Assembly (NCBI RefSeq): GCF_905171765.1
Contig: NC_053390.1
Coordinates: 509,009,444 to 509,073,443, forward strand
DNA length: 64,000 nt
Source of the DNA: Bufo bufo
Lineage: Eukaryota > Chordata > Amphibia > Anura > Bufonidae
Direction of reading: 5' to 3'
Shown here: positions 10,853 to 21,292 of the stretch, in pieces
How the letters are laid out: each line of letters starts with the position of its first letter
Position numbering within the stretch: position 1 is the first letter of the stretch
Notes under the pieces: model-generated
Database searches by the model: none
Told to the model about the DNA's origin: nothing
The model's input: the letters and a program-made list of their open reading frames with translations, nothing else
Translations under genes and position numbers: made by a program

Positions 10853-11559
10853 GATTTACTCATTGGTCAAGAGGGAATCCCCCCCCCCCCAAAATAAGAC
10901 ATGTTTGGCTTCAATTACTCTGGAGATTCTGTTTTGCCTTCCTATCAATGAAATAACCAGGTCTATTGATAATTATTGTATGCAAGCATTGGGTCTGTAA
11001 CAATTTACAAATTGAAAATTATTTGTTCACTTCAAATTTAATCTTAATTATTTTTCTATTTAGTAGCTACTTCTCAGCTGTATAATGAGGTTATAGAAAA
11101 AAAATCCATGGATACACCATAGTATCCACACAATATCATTAATGAATACTTATCATCTATATACACTGTACATATCTATATAATCGTGACAGGATAGTGG
11201 TACCAAATTGATCCTGAAATATCCTTTGTCATCATCTGAAAGGATCTGAAAGGTCATCTGACGGCATCATCTGACGGCATCTGAAAGGTTAGAAGTCTGT
11301 GGACTCTGCCTCTGGGTGTCTGCTGCAGAAAACAGCAGGCACCTGGCAGCTATGGCACCCACTCATCTCCTAACCTCTTTAAATAACCGACTTATGCTAT
11401 ACATGTGCGGGGGATGTCAGGAAGGGGTTAAAAATTGCTGGCAACATGACTGATCTCCTTTGAATGATTGATAATCTCATTACTGCATTATGAAATGTAA
11501 TTCCAAATAAACAAGGACCCCTAGAATGTGATTTACATATTATGAGTACTAGCATTAAG
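10853..11559. other. No recognisable gene; short simple repeats
   Basis: Holds a poly(C) run near 10879 and a short tandem stretch of catctgacgg / catctgaaagg words at about 11230-11290. I see no transposon ends or ORF of interest. Confidence 0.5.
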
Positions 11560-11934
11560 TACCGTATTTTTTGCCCTATAAGAAGCACCTTGGGTTTTGA
11601 GGAGGAAAATAGGAAAAAATATTTTTTGAACCAAAAGGTGTTCTTTTGGTGGGTTTTGAACTAATGGTGGTCTGTGGATGACACTGTTATGGGGGATCTG
11701 TGGATGGCACTATTATGGCGGATCTGTGGATGGCACTGTTATGGGGGCATCTGTGGATGGCACTGTTATGGGGGCATCTGTGGATGACACTGTTATGGGG
11801 GGGATCTGTGGATGACACTGTTATGGGGGGAATCTGTGGATGACACTGTTATGGGGGTATCTGTGGATGACACTGCTATGGGGGGATCTGTGGATGACAC
11901 TGCTATGGGGGGATCTGTGGATGACACATATATA
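11560..11934. mobile_element. hAT-like non-autonomous element end with 26-bp minisatellite
   Basis: Starts with taccgtattttttgcccta, the same terminus (inverted) as at 5206 and 18538. About ten units based on ctgtggatgacactgttatg (about 26 bp) follow at 11670-11930. No opposite end is seen, because the array runs straight into gypsy A gag sequence near 11935. Confidence 0.55.
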
Positions 11935-12614
11935 GCATCGGAGTCGGAGAGTAGGGATAATCATATCCCTGCTTAAAAGGGACGCACAGTCCTGGGCCTT
12001 CTCTGCCGACCGGTTCTCTGGCCCTACAGTCGGTGGATGAATTTTTTAAAGCCTTGGGATTAATTTATGATGACCCAGATCGGGTCTAGATGGCGGAATC
12101 TAAGTTGCGTAATTTATTACAAGGAGAACATACTGCAGAGGCGTACTGCGTTGAGTTTAGGAGATGGGCCACGGAGTCTGAGTGGAATGACCCTGCGCTA
12201 CGTAGTCAGTTTTGTCAGGGGTTGTCTGAGAGATTGAAAGATGCCCTTGCTTTTCATGAGTATCCAGATACGTTGGAGAATGCTATGTCTTTAGCAGTAC
12301 GGTTAGAATCTAGATAGACGCATTAGAGAGAGGTGTAAGGTTCCTTCCGTGCGAGGGATCCCTTCTGGGAATGGTTCGTCTCACCGGTTCCCCAGGGTAA
12401 TATGACATTTAATTCCGGAGTAGGGGAGGAACCCATGCAGCTGGGTCAGGTGTCTTTCCGTTCTGGTAATAGGAACTTTAGGAGGTTGCATAAGCTATGT
12501 TATTACTGTGGAAAAAGTGGTTATTTTGTTTATGCTTGTCCTTTTGTTAAACCGCAAGTTGATGATAAAGAACCACAAAGAGGTTTACATAAAGAAAAAA
12601 AAAAACATCCATGA
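11935..12614 (+). pseudogene. Gypsy A gag remnant
   Basis: Gag forms the cytoplasmic particle that packages element RNA. Pieces in several frames match the gag of gypsy B: a capsid-like stretch at 12090-12317 (YCVEFRRWA, RSQFCQGLSERLKDALAF) and a zinc knuckle at about 12507-12550, CYYCGKSGYFVYAC. The knuckle keeps C, C and the last C but has Y where the histidine should be. The N-terminal ~85 residues are gone, and stops occur at 12087 and 12315. Not functional. Confidence 0.8.
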
Positions 12615-13867
12615 CTCTTGGTAGTGTGAATGGGGTGTCGGAGCAAGCCGGTATGCAATGTCCCTGCAATACTCGTTTTCTCCTTCCAGCTACGGTGGCG
12701 CTAGACTCAGGAAAATTTAATTTTAAAGTATTCATTGACTGTGGTGCTGGGGAAAACCTTATTGATTTTCTTTTTCTTCAAAATCTAGGCTTAAGTACTT
12801 GCACTTTAAAAAGAGAGATTCCGGTGTTCGCAATTGATTCTTCCCCTCTTTCTCAAAGGAGTCTCACTCATATTGCTCATGGTATTCAGTTAAGCGTGGG
12901 TGATTCACATGTTGAGATCATTTCTTGTTTTGTCATGAAGGACTTGCCCGCTCCTATGGTCTTAGGTTTACCGTGGTTGTTAAAACATAACCCTACTATA
13001 GATTGGCAGGCAAGGCAGATCATTGGTTGGAGTGAATTTTGTTCGGACAATTGTCTTAGTGCATCTATCTCAGGGGTGTCTACTACGGTACTACCTCAGT
13101 ATCTCTGAGATTTTACGGATGTCTTTTCGGAGGGTGGGACTCAGGAGTTGCCTACTCATCATGAATATGATTGTCCTGTTAATCTCATCCCAGGGGCTAC
13201 GTTGCCAAAGTCTCGGCTATACAATCTTTCTCAACCCGAAAGAGAGGTCATGCAGAAGTATATTGCCGAGAGTTTGGCAAAGGGTCATATTAGGCCATCT
13301 AAGTCTCCGGTCGCAGTTGGTTTATTCTTTGTAAAGAAAAAGGATGGATCACTTAGACCTTGTTTGGATTTCCGGGAATTGAACCGCATTACCGTCCGTG
13401 TTCCGTATCCCCTTCCTTTGATTTCTGACCTTTTTGATCAAATTGTTGGAGCCAAGGTGTTCTCCAAGTTAAGTTTAAGAGGGGCCTACAATCTGATCAG
13501 AATCAATGAGGGGGGTGAGTGGAAAACGGCCTTCAACATGCACGAGGGTCATTTCGAGAATCTGGTTATGCCTTTTGGGTTAACTAACGCGCCAGTGGTG
13601 TTTCAGAGATTTGTCAATGACTTTTTCCATCATTTTGTGGGAAGGTTCATTGTAATTTACCTGGATGACATACTAATTTACTCTCCTGATCTGAAGAACT
13701 ATCAGGATCACGTGAGACAGGTTTTGTCGATACTTCGGGAGAATAAATTATACGCTAAATTGGAGAAATGTGTGCTTTCTGTTCAGGAGCTTCCGTTTCT
13801 GGGATATCTGCTTTCTGACTCTGGTTTTCTTATGGACCCCGAAAAGGTCCGGGCGGTTCTGGAATAG
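12615..13867 (+). pseudogene. Gypsy A protease and reverse transcriptase
   Basis: The aspartic protease region (12611-13108) has FIDCGAGENLID, where the catalytic DSG triad is altered to DCG, which would abolish activity. A frameshift near 13108-13148 leads into RT: KKKDGSLRPCLDFRELN, then LVMPFGLTNAP, then the catalytic YLDDI at about 13661. The frame stops at 13865-13867. RT would copy the element RNA in the particle. The reading is unambiguous by family motifs. Confidence 0.85.
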
Positions 13868-15712
13868 GACCGACCGGAAAATCAGAAAGCTTTGATGCGG
13901 TTTTTGGGGTTTACCAGTTATTATAGAAAAATTTTCTTGAACTACTCTACCATTGTAAAACCTTTGACCGATATGACTAGGAAAGGCGTCGACTTCCCTG
14001 TCTGGTCGGATGAGGCATTGCAGGCTTTTTCGGCTAGGAATGTTTTGCGTCTGCTCCCATTCTGATGCAGCCCGATGTGTCTCAGCCATTCGTGCTGGAG
14101 GTGGATGCATCAGAGGTGGGGGTTGAAGCAGTGTTGTCGCAGGGTTCATCTCCTGGCAAATGGCGTCTGTGTGCTTTTTTTTCCCAAGAAGCTCTCGGTC
14201 GCCGAGAGGAGTTATAATGTAGGAGATAGGGAATTGCTGTCCATCAAATTGGCCTTTGAGGAATGGCGTCACTGGTTGGAGGGGGCGTCTCATCCCGTTA
14301 CGGTATATACTGATCATAAGAATTTGGCTTACCTGCAATCTGCCAAGCGTCTGAATCCTAGACAGGCTAGATGGTCACTGTTCTTTACTAGGTTCAATTT
14401 TGTGGTTACTTTTCGCCCGGGGGTTAAAAACGTCAAGGCAGATGCATTGTCTCGTAGTTTTCCTGTGGGAAATTATTCAGAGGATCCTGCTCCAATTTTG
14501 GCTGATGGGGTGGTGGTCTCCGCTCTGTACCCTGAGTTGGAGATGGAGGTGTTGGGAGCCCAGGAGGGGGCTCCTGATTCTTGTCCCCCAGGGAGGTTGT
14601 TTGTTCCTGCTGGACTGCGATACAAGGTATTCAAGGAACATCACGATACTGTCCTTGCTGGACATCCTGGTGGCAAGTCCACCTTTGATCTTATTTCCTG
14701 GAGGTTTTGGTGGCCCGGGTTACGTAAGAGTGTTGAGGATTATGTAGCAGCTTGTGAGATCTGTGCACGGTCAAAGGTTGCTCACACTCGACCTTCTGGT
14801 TCACTTCTTCCTTTGTCTATTCCATCTCGTCCTTGGACGCACTTGTCTATGGACTTTATTACTGATCTGCCGAGTTCATCCGGGAAAACTGTGATTTTGG
14901 TGGTTGTGGACCGTTTTAGTAAAATGGCTCACTTTGTATCGTTAGCTAGTCTGCCCAATGCTAAGACTCTTGCTCAGGTTTTTGTTGATAACATCGTGAA
15001 ATTACATGGCATTCCCTCGGATGTGGTTTCTGATAGAGGCACGCAGTTTGTTTCCAGGTTTTGGAGGGCGTTCTGCTCTCGTCTTGGTGTTCAACTTTCG
15101 TTCTCTTCGGCTTTTCACCCGCATCCCATTCATCGAATGGGCAGACAGAGCGTACTAACCAAAACCTGGAGACCTACTTGAGGTGTTTTGTGGCTGAGAA
15201 CCAGGAGGACTGGTCCTCATTCTTATCTCTAGCAGAGTTTGCTTTGAATAACCGTAGGCAGGAGTCCACAGGTAAGTCGCCATTTTTTGGCGCATACGGT
15301 TTTCATCCTCAGTTTGGTACATTTTCTGGGACTGGTTCCTCTGGGATGCCAGAGGAGGAGAGATTTTCTTCTGCCTTGTCTTCTATCTGGCGGAGGATCC
15401 AAGTTATTTTGGAGAAGATGGGTGAGAGGTATAAGCGAATGTCTGACAGGAGACTTATGACTGGTCCGAACCTGTGTGTGGGTGATCTGGTGTGGTTATC
15501 TATTAAAAATATTAAACTGAGAGTACCATCTTGGAAACTGGGTCCAAGATTTATTGGACCCTACAAAATATCTGCGGTTGTCAATCCAGTGTCGTTTCGT
15601 CTGAATCTTCCGCAGATCTGGAAGATCCATGATGTGTTCCACAGGTCTTTACTGAAGAAATATGTGAAACCGGTGGAACCATTGCCATTGCCTCCTCCCC
15701 CTGTTCTGGTTG
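13868..15712 (+). pseudogene. Gypsy A RNase H and integrase
   Basis: RNase H fragments ([36 protein letters not shown]) occupy about 13900-14400. The integrase zinc finger (HHDTVLAGHPG ... CEICARSK) spans about 14640-14775. The catalytic core has SMDFITDLP, SDRGTQF and, after a frameshift near 15130, the region with the third acidic residue. Several frames are needed: 14075-15181 then 15061-15705. A large open frame remains for integrase, but the start of RNase H is broken. Confidence 0.85.
15708..15712 (+). other. Target-site duplication of the solo LTR, left copy (ggttg)
   Basis: ggttg at 15708-15712 is repeated at 16702-16706 on the other side of the inserted LTR. The host sequence (ctggttgatgg) matches the uninterrupted gypsy B counterpart near 40046. 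Confidence 0.85.
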
Positions 15713-16701
15713 TGTCACGGCTGAGGATGGGGGAAATCCTCAGCCGTGCGTGCCAGGTGATGTTATGGCTGCTCAGCCAGGAGAACAGGATAGGGAGCAG
15801 GTCACCTCCTAACAGCGTCCCTACCCTGACCCTAACTCCTAACTGCATGGGCCGACCTTAAAGGTAGGAGGACCCATGCGCAGGAACCTCGGATCCCTAA
15901 CTCACCCTCCGTCCGGTCCCTGCGCTAGGAGTCAGGGTAAGACGACCTACTCCTCCTAGGCACGGAGGAGCAGGAGTCTCACTGGCCAAGCTGTTGGGAA
16001 AAGGGGAACAAATGCAAGCCTATGTATATGGCAGGTGCTGCACTAGTTCCAGCCACCTGCCACAGCCCTGCTGACTGGATCCGTGTGCAGGAAAGCTGAA
16101 GTCCACAAATAGCAAACAGAAGTCAGCACAAACTCATCCACACACCGGAACCCAGATACATGGCAGCACTGAATAATACAGGAAAACATAAACCGAACAT
16201 CACACAGACTTAGCTAAACTTAAACTTAAGACCACAGTGGTGGCTCTCACAGGCGGATAGAAAAGACAGGAGGCTGCTCCAGCTAGCAAGACTGAAACAA
16301 CCTACTGAGCCCTGCTAAAGAGAGGGTCTATATAGGCCCAAGTGGCCACACCCAAGGGTTGGACACACCCAGTGACATCACACACACACTGGGAAGGAAG
16401 TTAACCCTTCCAGTACCACAGAAGGGAAAGACACATAAAGGGGAAGTGCACACAATACAAAATACACCATGCACACAACACACACACCTAACATAAAGAA
16501 AGTCAGGTGAGACCGCATGCCAGGGCAGCAAGCTGCCTAGCGACGCTCAGGCTGCTCTGCTGCTAAATACAACACTAGTTGCCCGCGGCAACACAAGTGA
16601 GGCCACAAACAAGCGGCCCTCACCCGTGGTTGAACACCCATACAAAACCGCAGGCAACTGCATGCGGTAAAGAAGTCACGGTCATGGGCATGGCCGTGAC
16701 A
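15713..16701 (-). mobile_element. Solo LTR (989 bp) inside gypsy A
   Basis: Begins tgtcacgg and ends ccgtgaca, with 5-bp target duplications ggttg, the layout of a solo LTR left by LTR-LTR recombination. On the minus strand a TATA box (ctatata, near 16335-16329) is followed by LTR-like sequence. The style resembles the minus-strand LTR of gypsy C, so I prefer that orientation. A strong hairpin (ctgaggat...atcctcag) lies at 15720-15745. Confidence 0.75.
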
Positions 16702-16930
16702 GGTTGATGGCAATTTAGAGTTCGAGATCTCTAGGGTTCTCGACTCACGTGTTCTTCGGGGTTCCCTTCAGTACTTGGTACACTGGAGGGGATACGGCCC
16801 CGAGGAGAGGATGTGGGTTCCGGCTGTTAATGTTAGTGCCAGCCGACTGGTGAGGGCCCTTTCACAGGGCCCACCCGGATAAAGTTGGGCCGGGGTGTCC
16901 GGAGGTCACCCGTAGAAGGGGGGGGGGGTA
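16702..16930 (+). pseudogene. Gypsy A chromodomain tail and polypurine tract
   Basis: Continues the frame interrupted at 15712. It encodes DGNLEFE-like sequence, then VHWRGYGPEERMWVPA, the chromodomain tail that tethers integrase to chromatin in chromoviruses. It ends in a G-rich polypurine tract just before the 3' LTR. Confidence 0.8.
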
Positions 16931-17470
16931 CAGTCATGCCCTGCTCAGGTTATGTGCGGAGGTCTGCCAGGTTAGCAGCACATGTGTAGTTTTTTGTTTG
17001 TTTTGGGTTTGGAGCTGAGCTGTTTCCGCCTGCCTTCAGGTGCACCCGGTGGGGTTGTTTGTGTGAGTTTAAATTACACCCCTTCCCAATGTCCTGTGCG
17101 GGTTATAGCTGCTATCTTGCTCTGAGGAAAGGTGGATTTGCTGTTTCTGCTCTGCTGCAAGATAAGTTGGTTTTGGTTTTCCTTTTTGTGTTCTGTCTAG
17201 GCTGTTAGAGAGACACCTGCCTCCTCCAGGACCTGAGGAAGCCTGCCTCTTTGCCCCTTTCCACCATCTCAGGGACTTTAGGGAATCTTCAGCCTTACGC
17301 ACGGGGGCACGTTGATTCCCACCTTTAGGATCTGAACGTGGGCACAGAAGTCCAGGGAGAGCTGGTAGGGAATTGTGAGGAGGTGACCTTTATTCCCAGC
17401 TTCTGGCCTAGACGCTTGTTTTGAGGTTTTCTGTGTGTTTATTGCATCTTGTATCCTACCCCTTCGTGAC
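16931..17470 (+). repeat. 3' LTR of gypsy A
   Basis: Follows the polypurine tract. It starts agtcatgc (first base of the expected tg altered) and ends cgtgaca, about 540 bp, matching the 539-bp LTR length of gypsy B. No 5' partner exists in the window, so the age of the copy cannot be estimated. Confidence 0.7.
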
Positions 17471-17472
17471 AA

Positions 17473-18286
17473 TCCATATGTAAAGTGTAGGCAATCCATA
17501 TGTAAAGTGTAGAAATCCTCTGCGGTAGGGCAATCCACCTAGTACTCACTATGAAACTCTGGTACTAGCAGGCAGGCTCGCCGGTCACTCACTTCGTCAC
17601 GCACATGCTCCTCCCACTTTATTAATGAAACAAAACAATGGCTGATCTTAGGGAGACCAGCTACAGAAAACACTGTGGAGCCTCATTTAAGAGTCTCAAC
17701 ACAGCAATCCAAAGTGCAAAGCTCCCTGGGAAACAGTAATATGCAAAATAATTGTGGAGCCCCAGTTATGGGTCTTCAACACAGTGAAAGCCAGATATCC
17801 CTCAAAGGAATGAAAACCGAGCAAGGGGGTGCCTTTGGTTTGAGTAGTCTCCAAGGCATTGCTCCCGGTCAGCCAGAATCAAACTCCACACTGATGAGGG
17901 GCAACACCCCGAAACAGCTGTCTGTGGATGGATAACTGGCTTAGGTCTTCCCCGTCACATCCTTAAAGCTTGTAAAAGAGCGGGATCTTGACATAGGGGA
18001 CACTTAATATGGTGGATTTGGTGATCTCTGTAATGGGGACACCCCTTTGCTCGGTTCTCCTTCCTTTGAGGGATATCTGGCTTTCACTGTGTTGAAAACC
18101 CATAACTGGGGCTCCACAATTACTTTATTAATGAAGCAGGAGGAGCATGGGCCTGACGGAGTGAGTGACCGGCCAGCCAGCCAGCCTGCTAGGCAGTTTC
18201 ATGGTGAGTACTAGGTGGATTTCCCTACCGCAGAGGATGTCTACACTTTACATATGGATTGCCTACACTTTACATATGAATACTGC
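17473..18286. mobile_element. Fold-back element with inverted arms and an internal hammerhead ribozyme
   Basis: The left arm, starting ccatatgtaaagtgtagg (17473 on), is the inverse of the right arm ending at about 18286. Pairing covers the doubled catatgtaaagtgtag motif, cctctgcggtaggg, gtactcac..gaaact and cggtcactcac. A second block, gtggagccccagttatgggt..ccagatatccctcaaagga, pairs 17753-17807 with 18060-18118. The left arm holds about 110 bp absent on the right. The unpaired centre (about 17840-18045) contains the hammerhead. It abuts the end of the gypsy A LTR. I infer derivation from a Penelope-like terminal repeat or a retrozyme, because hammerheads of this layout are known there. Confidence 0.75.
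17885..17928 (+). ncRNA. Hammerhead ribozyme, complete core
   Basis: Helix I is tccaca (17885-17890) paired with tgtgga (17923-17928), 6 perfect pairs. Core box 1, CTGATGA, is at 17891-17897. Helix II is GGGG (17898-17901) with CCCC (17907-17910) around loop caaca. Core box 2, GAAA, is at 17911-17914. Helix III is the palindrome CAGCTG (17915-17920), and the cleavage triplet GTC is at 17920-17922. Every invariant nucleotide is present. The very short, self-complementary helix III suggests weak activity as a monomer and cleavage as a dimer, as described for Penelope-associated hammerheads. The predicted cut is after C17922. Confidence 0.88.
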
Positions 18287-18540
18287 TGTGTGCGGGGCCC
18301 GGTGTAATAGAGTACAGTGACTGCACCGGGCCTCGCCGCGATTCCAGCAGATGCCGGCCTCCATCCCCTCCTCCCTTGCCGCTGATACATCACAGGACGC
18401 GCTGTGCAGCATCGCAGCCCGCGATGTATCAGTGTTAGCAGAGTAAAAATGGCAGCATTCGCCCCATAAGACGCAATGCCATTTCCCCCCACTTTTTGGG
18501 GGGGGGGAAGTGCGTCTTATGGGGTGAAAAATACGGTACT
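18287..18540. mobile_element. hAT-like non-autonomous element, right end
   Basis: Ends in gcgtcttatggggtgaaaaa followed by tacggta, the same terminus family as 5206 and 11560. It contains a palindromic G/C-rich core (cgcgatgtatcag...tgatacatc) and an internal inverted copy of the terminus at 18461-18480. No transposase. Confidence 0.5.
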
Positions 18541-19305
18541 TGTATTCTAGCACAAATAAAAAGGATTCTCCATTTTTCTCATGCTGTTAAAAGTAATCGG
18601 TCACATCAAAAGTAGCTGTAAGTAGCACAAAAAATAAATAAAATACATATATAGATACAGCAGCATACATAGAAATCACTGGGCTCCCTAGAAAGAATCT
18701 AAATTGGGTCCCCATGCCCCATTTATGGCACATCTAAATACACATTCCTGGCATCTCCTGTTGCTCCATGAACTGTGCTTGCCACTGCATTTTATATTGT
18801 GCGTCATCAGGGCTGGACTGGGCTTACAAAACAGCCCTGGCACACAAAAGAGGTATAATAGATGCAGTGTGTACAGGTATATAGTATATACAGCAATATT
18901 GACATGTGAGATACAAGGTATAAAATACAGCTCGTACCTCACATATCAGTACACTGCTGTATATACTATATACCTATACACACTGCATCTATTCTACCTC
19001 GTACCTTACATATCAGTACACTGCTGTATATACTATATATCTGTACCCACTGCATGTATTATACCTCATACCTCACATATCAGTACACTGTATTATATGC
19101 TATATATCTGTATATACTTCATGTATTATACCTCACACCTATGGTAACATATCAGTACACTGCTGTATATACTATACATCTGTACACATTGCATCTATTA
19201 TACCTCGTACCTAACATATCAGTACACTGCTGTATATACTATATATCTGTACACATTGCATCTATTATACCTTGCACTTAACACATCAGTACACTGTTGT
19301 ATATA

Positions 19306-20952
19306 CAGTCAGGTCCATAAATATTGGATCATCGACACAATTCTAACATTTTTGGCTCTATACACTACCACAATGGATTTGAAATGAAACGAACAAGATG
19401 TGCTTCAACTGCAGACTGTCAGCTTTTATTTGAGGGTATTTACATCCAAATCAGGTGAACGGTGTAGAAATTACACAGTTTGCTTATGTGTCTCCCACTT
19501 GTTAAGGAATCAAAAGTAATGGGACAGAATAATTATCATAAATCAAACTTTCACTTTTTAATACTTGGTTGCAAATCCTTCGCAGTCAATTACAGCTTGA
19601 AGTCTGGAAGGCATAGACATCACCAGACGCTGGGTTTCATCCCTGGTGATGCTCTGCCAGGCCTCTACTGCAACTGTCTTCAGTTCCTGCTTGTTCTTGG
19701 GGCATTTTCCCTTCAGTTTTGTCTTCAGCAAGTGAAATGCATGCTCAATCGGATTCAGTTCAGGTGATTGTCTTAGCCATTGCAAAACATCGCACTTCTT
19801 TCCCTTAAAAAACTCTTTGGTTGCTTTTGCAGTATGCATTGGGTCATTGTCCATCTGCACTGTGAAGCGCCGTCCAATGAGTTTTGAAGCATTTGGCTGA
19901 ATATGAGCAGATAATATTGCCCGAAACACTTCAGAATTCATCCTGCTGATTTTGTCAGCAGTCACATCATCAATAAATACAAGAGAACCAGTTCCATTGG
20001 CAGCCATACATGCCCACACAATGACACTACCACCACCATGCTTCACTGATGAGTTGCTATGCTTAGGATCATGATCAGTTCCTTTCCTTCTCCATACTCT
20101 TCTCTTCCCATCACTATGGTACAAGTTGATCTTGGTCTCATCTGTCCATAGGATGTTGTTCCAGAACTGTGAAGGCTTTTTTAGATGTTGTTTGGCAAAC
20201 TCTAATCTGGCCTTCCTGTTTTTGAGGCTCACCAATGGTTTACATCTTTTGTGAACCCTCTGTATTCACTCTAGTGAAGTCTTCTCTTGATTGTTGACTT
20301 TGACACACATACACCTACCTCCTGGAGAGTGTTCTTGATCTGGCCAACTGTTGTGAAGGGTGTTTTCTTCACCAGGGAAGAAACTCTTCGGTCATTCACC
20401 ACAGTTATTTTCCGTGGTCTTCCAGGTCTTTTGGTGTTGCTGAGCTCACCGATGCGTTCCTTCTTTTTATGAATGTTCCAAACAGTTGTTTTGGCCACGC
20501 CTAATGTTTTTGCTATATATTTGATGGGTTTGTTTTATTTTTTCAGCCTAATGATGGCTTGCTTCACTGATAGTGACAGCTCTTTGGATCTCATCTTGAG
20601 AGTTGACAGCAACAGATTCCAAATGCAAATAGCACACTTGAAATGAACTCTGGACCATTTATCTGCTCATTGTAATTGGGATAATGAGGGAATAACACAC
20701 ACCTGGCCATGGAACAGCTGAGAAGCCAATTGTCCCATTACTTTTGGTTTCTTAACAAGTGGGAGGCACATATGCAAACTGTTGGAATTCCTACACCGTT
20801 CACCTGATTTGGATGTAAATACCCTCAAATTAAAGCTGACAGTCTGCAGTTAAAGCACATCTTGTTCTTTTCATTTCAACACCATTGTGGTGGTGTATAG
20901 AGACAAAAATGTTAGAACTGTGTCGATGTCCCAATATTTATGGACCTGACTG
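19306..20952 (-). mobile_element. Tc1/mariner element, copy 1 (family I)
   Basis: Terminal repeats start cagtcaggtccataaatatt and end as their inverse, flanked by TA (19304-19305 and 20953-20954). Inverted similarity extends about 200 bp inward, so the TIRs are long. The element is 1,647 bp with a broken transposase on the minus strand. Its sister copy is the one interrupted by CR1 (30184-47154). Confidence 0.93.
19558..20594 (-). pseudogene. Tc1 transposase, copy 1 (broken)
   Basis: Cut-and-paste DDE transposase. The N-terminal part (20594-20271) has the paired helix-turn-helix start KELS.SVKQAIIRL, with stops, then TTVWNIHKKK and the AT-hook-like GRPRK. The C-terminal part (20235-19558) has the first aspartate in LWTDETK, the second in QMDNDPMHTAKATKEF, and the glutamate in LNPIEHAFHLLK. 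A nonsense codon after RRLH and a frameshift near 20250 separate the halves. The start is set at ATG 20594 by comparison with the better copy at 31475. Confidence 0.88.
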
Positions 20953-21292
20953 TACTATATACCTATACACACTGCATCAATTACCTCACACCTAACATAT
21001 CAGCACAGTGCTGTATATACTATATGTATATATATCTGTAAACACTGCATCTATTATACCTCGTACCGAACACAGTGCACTGTTGTATATACTATATATC
21101 TGTACACACTGCTCCTATTATATCTGGTACCTCAAGTATCAGTACACTGCTGGATATACAATATATCTGTACACACTGCATGTATTATACCTCGCACCTC
21201 ACATATCTGTACACCGTTGTATATATTTCTGTACATAGTGCATATATTATACCTTTTACCTAACATATCAGTACACTTCTGTCTATAATATA

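Larger units (their letters stand above)
11935..17470 (+). mobile_element. Gypsy A: chromodomain Ty3/gypsy element, 5'-truncated
   Basis: Order on the plus strand is gag remnant, protease, RT, RNase H, integrase, chromodomain, polypurine tract (16916-16928) and a 3' LTR. The 5' LTR and gag N-terminus are missing. The coding sequence has many stops and frameshifts. A 989-bp solo LTR (15713-16701) splits the chromodomain region. It is a sister family of gypsy B at 33092-40811: protein order and wording match throughout, but the LTRs differ. Confidence 0.9.
18841..21290. repeat. Minisatellite B, ~66 bp AT-rich units, split by a Tc1 element
   Basis: Units contain catatcagtacactgctgta, then tatactatatatctgtacac, then ctgcatctattatacctcgt. 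They occupy 18841-19303 and 20955-21290. The unit at 18841-18913 is inverted relative to the rest. The interruption at 19306-20952 is a Tc1 element in a TA. Traces of the same unit flank later elements (28420-28485, 30075-30181, 47840-47859), so one array was opened repeatedly. Peptide frames across it (YISVHC repeats) are artefacts. Confidence 0.9.

Noticed and set aside
9501..11559. Host exons in the largest element-poor stretch
   Set aside because: No ORF with coding character and no convincing splice-bounded exon seen; sequence alone cannot exclude a small exon.
17675..17935. 86-codon ORF over the hammerhead
   Set aside because: It lies in the fold-back arm and loop; no domain, and the ribozyme explains the conserved part.
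18704..19281. Tyr/Ile/His-rich ORFs as small membrane proteins
   Set aside because: They are translations of minisatellite B in shifting phase.
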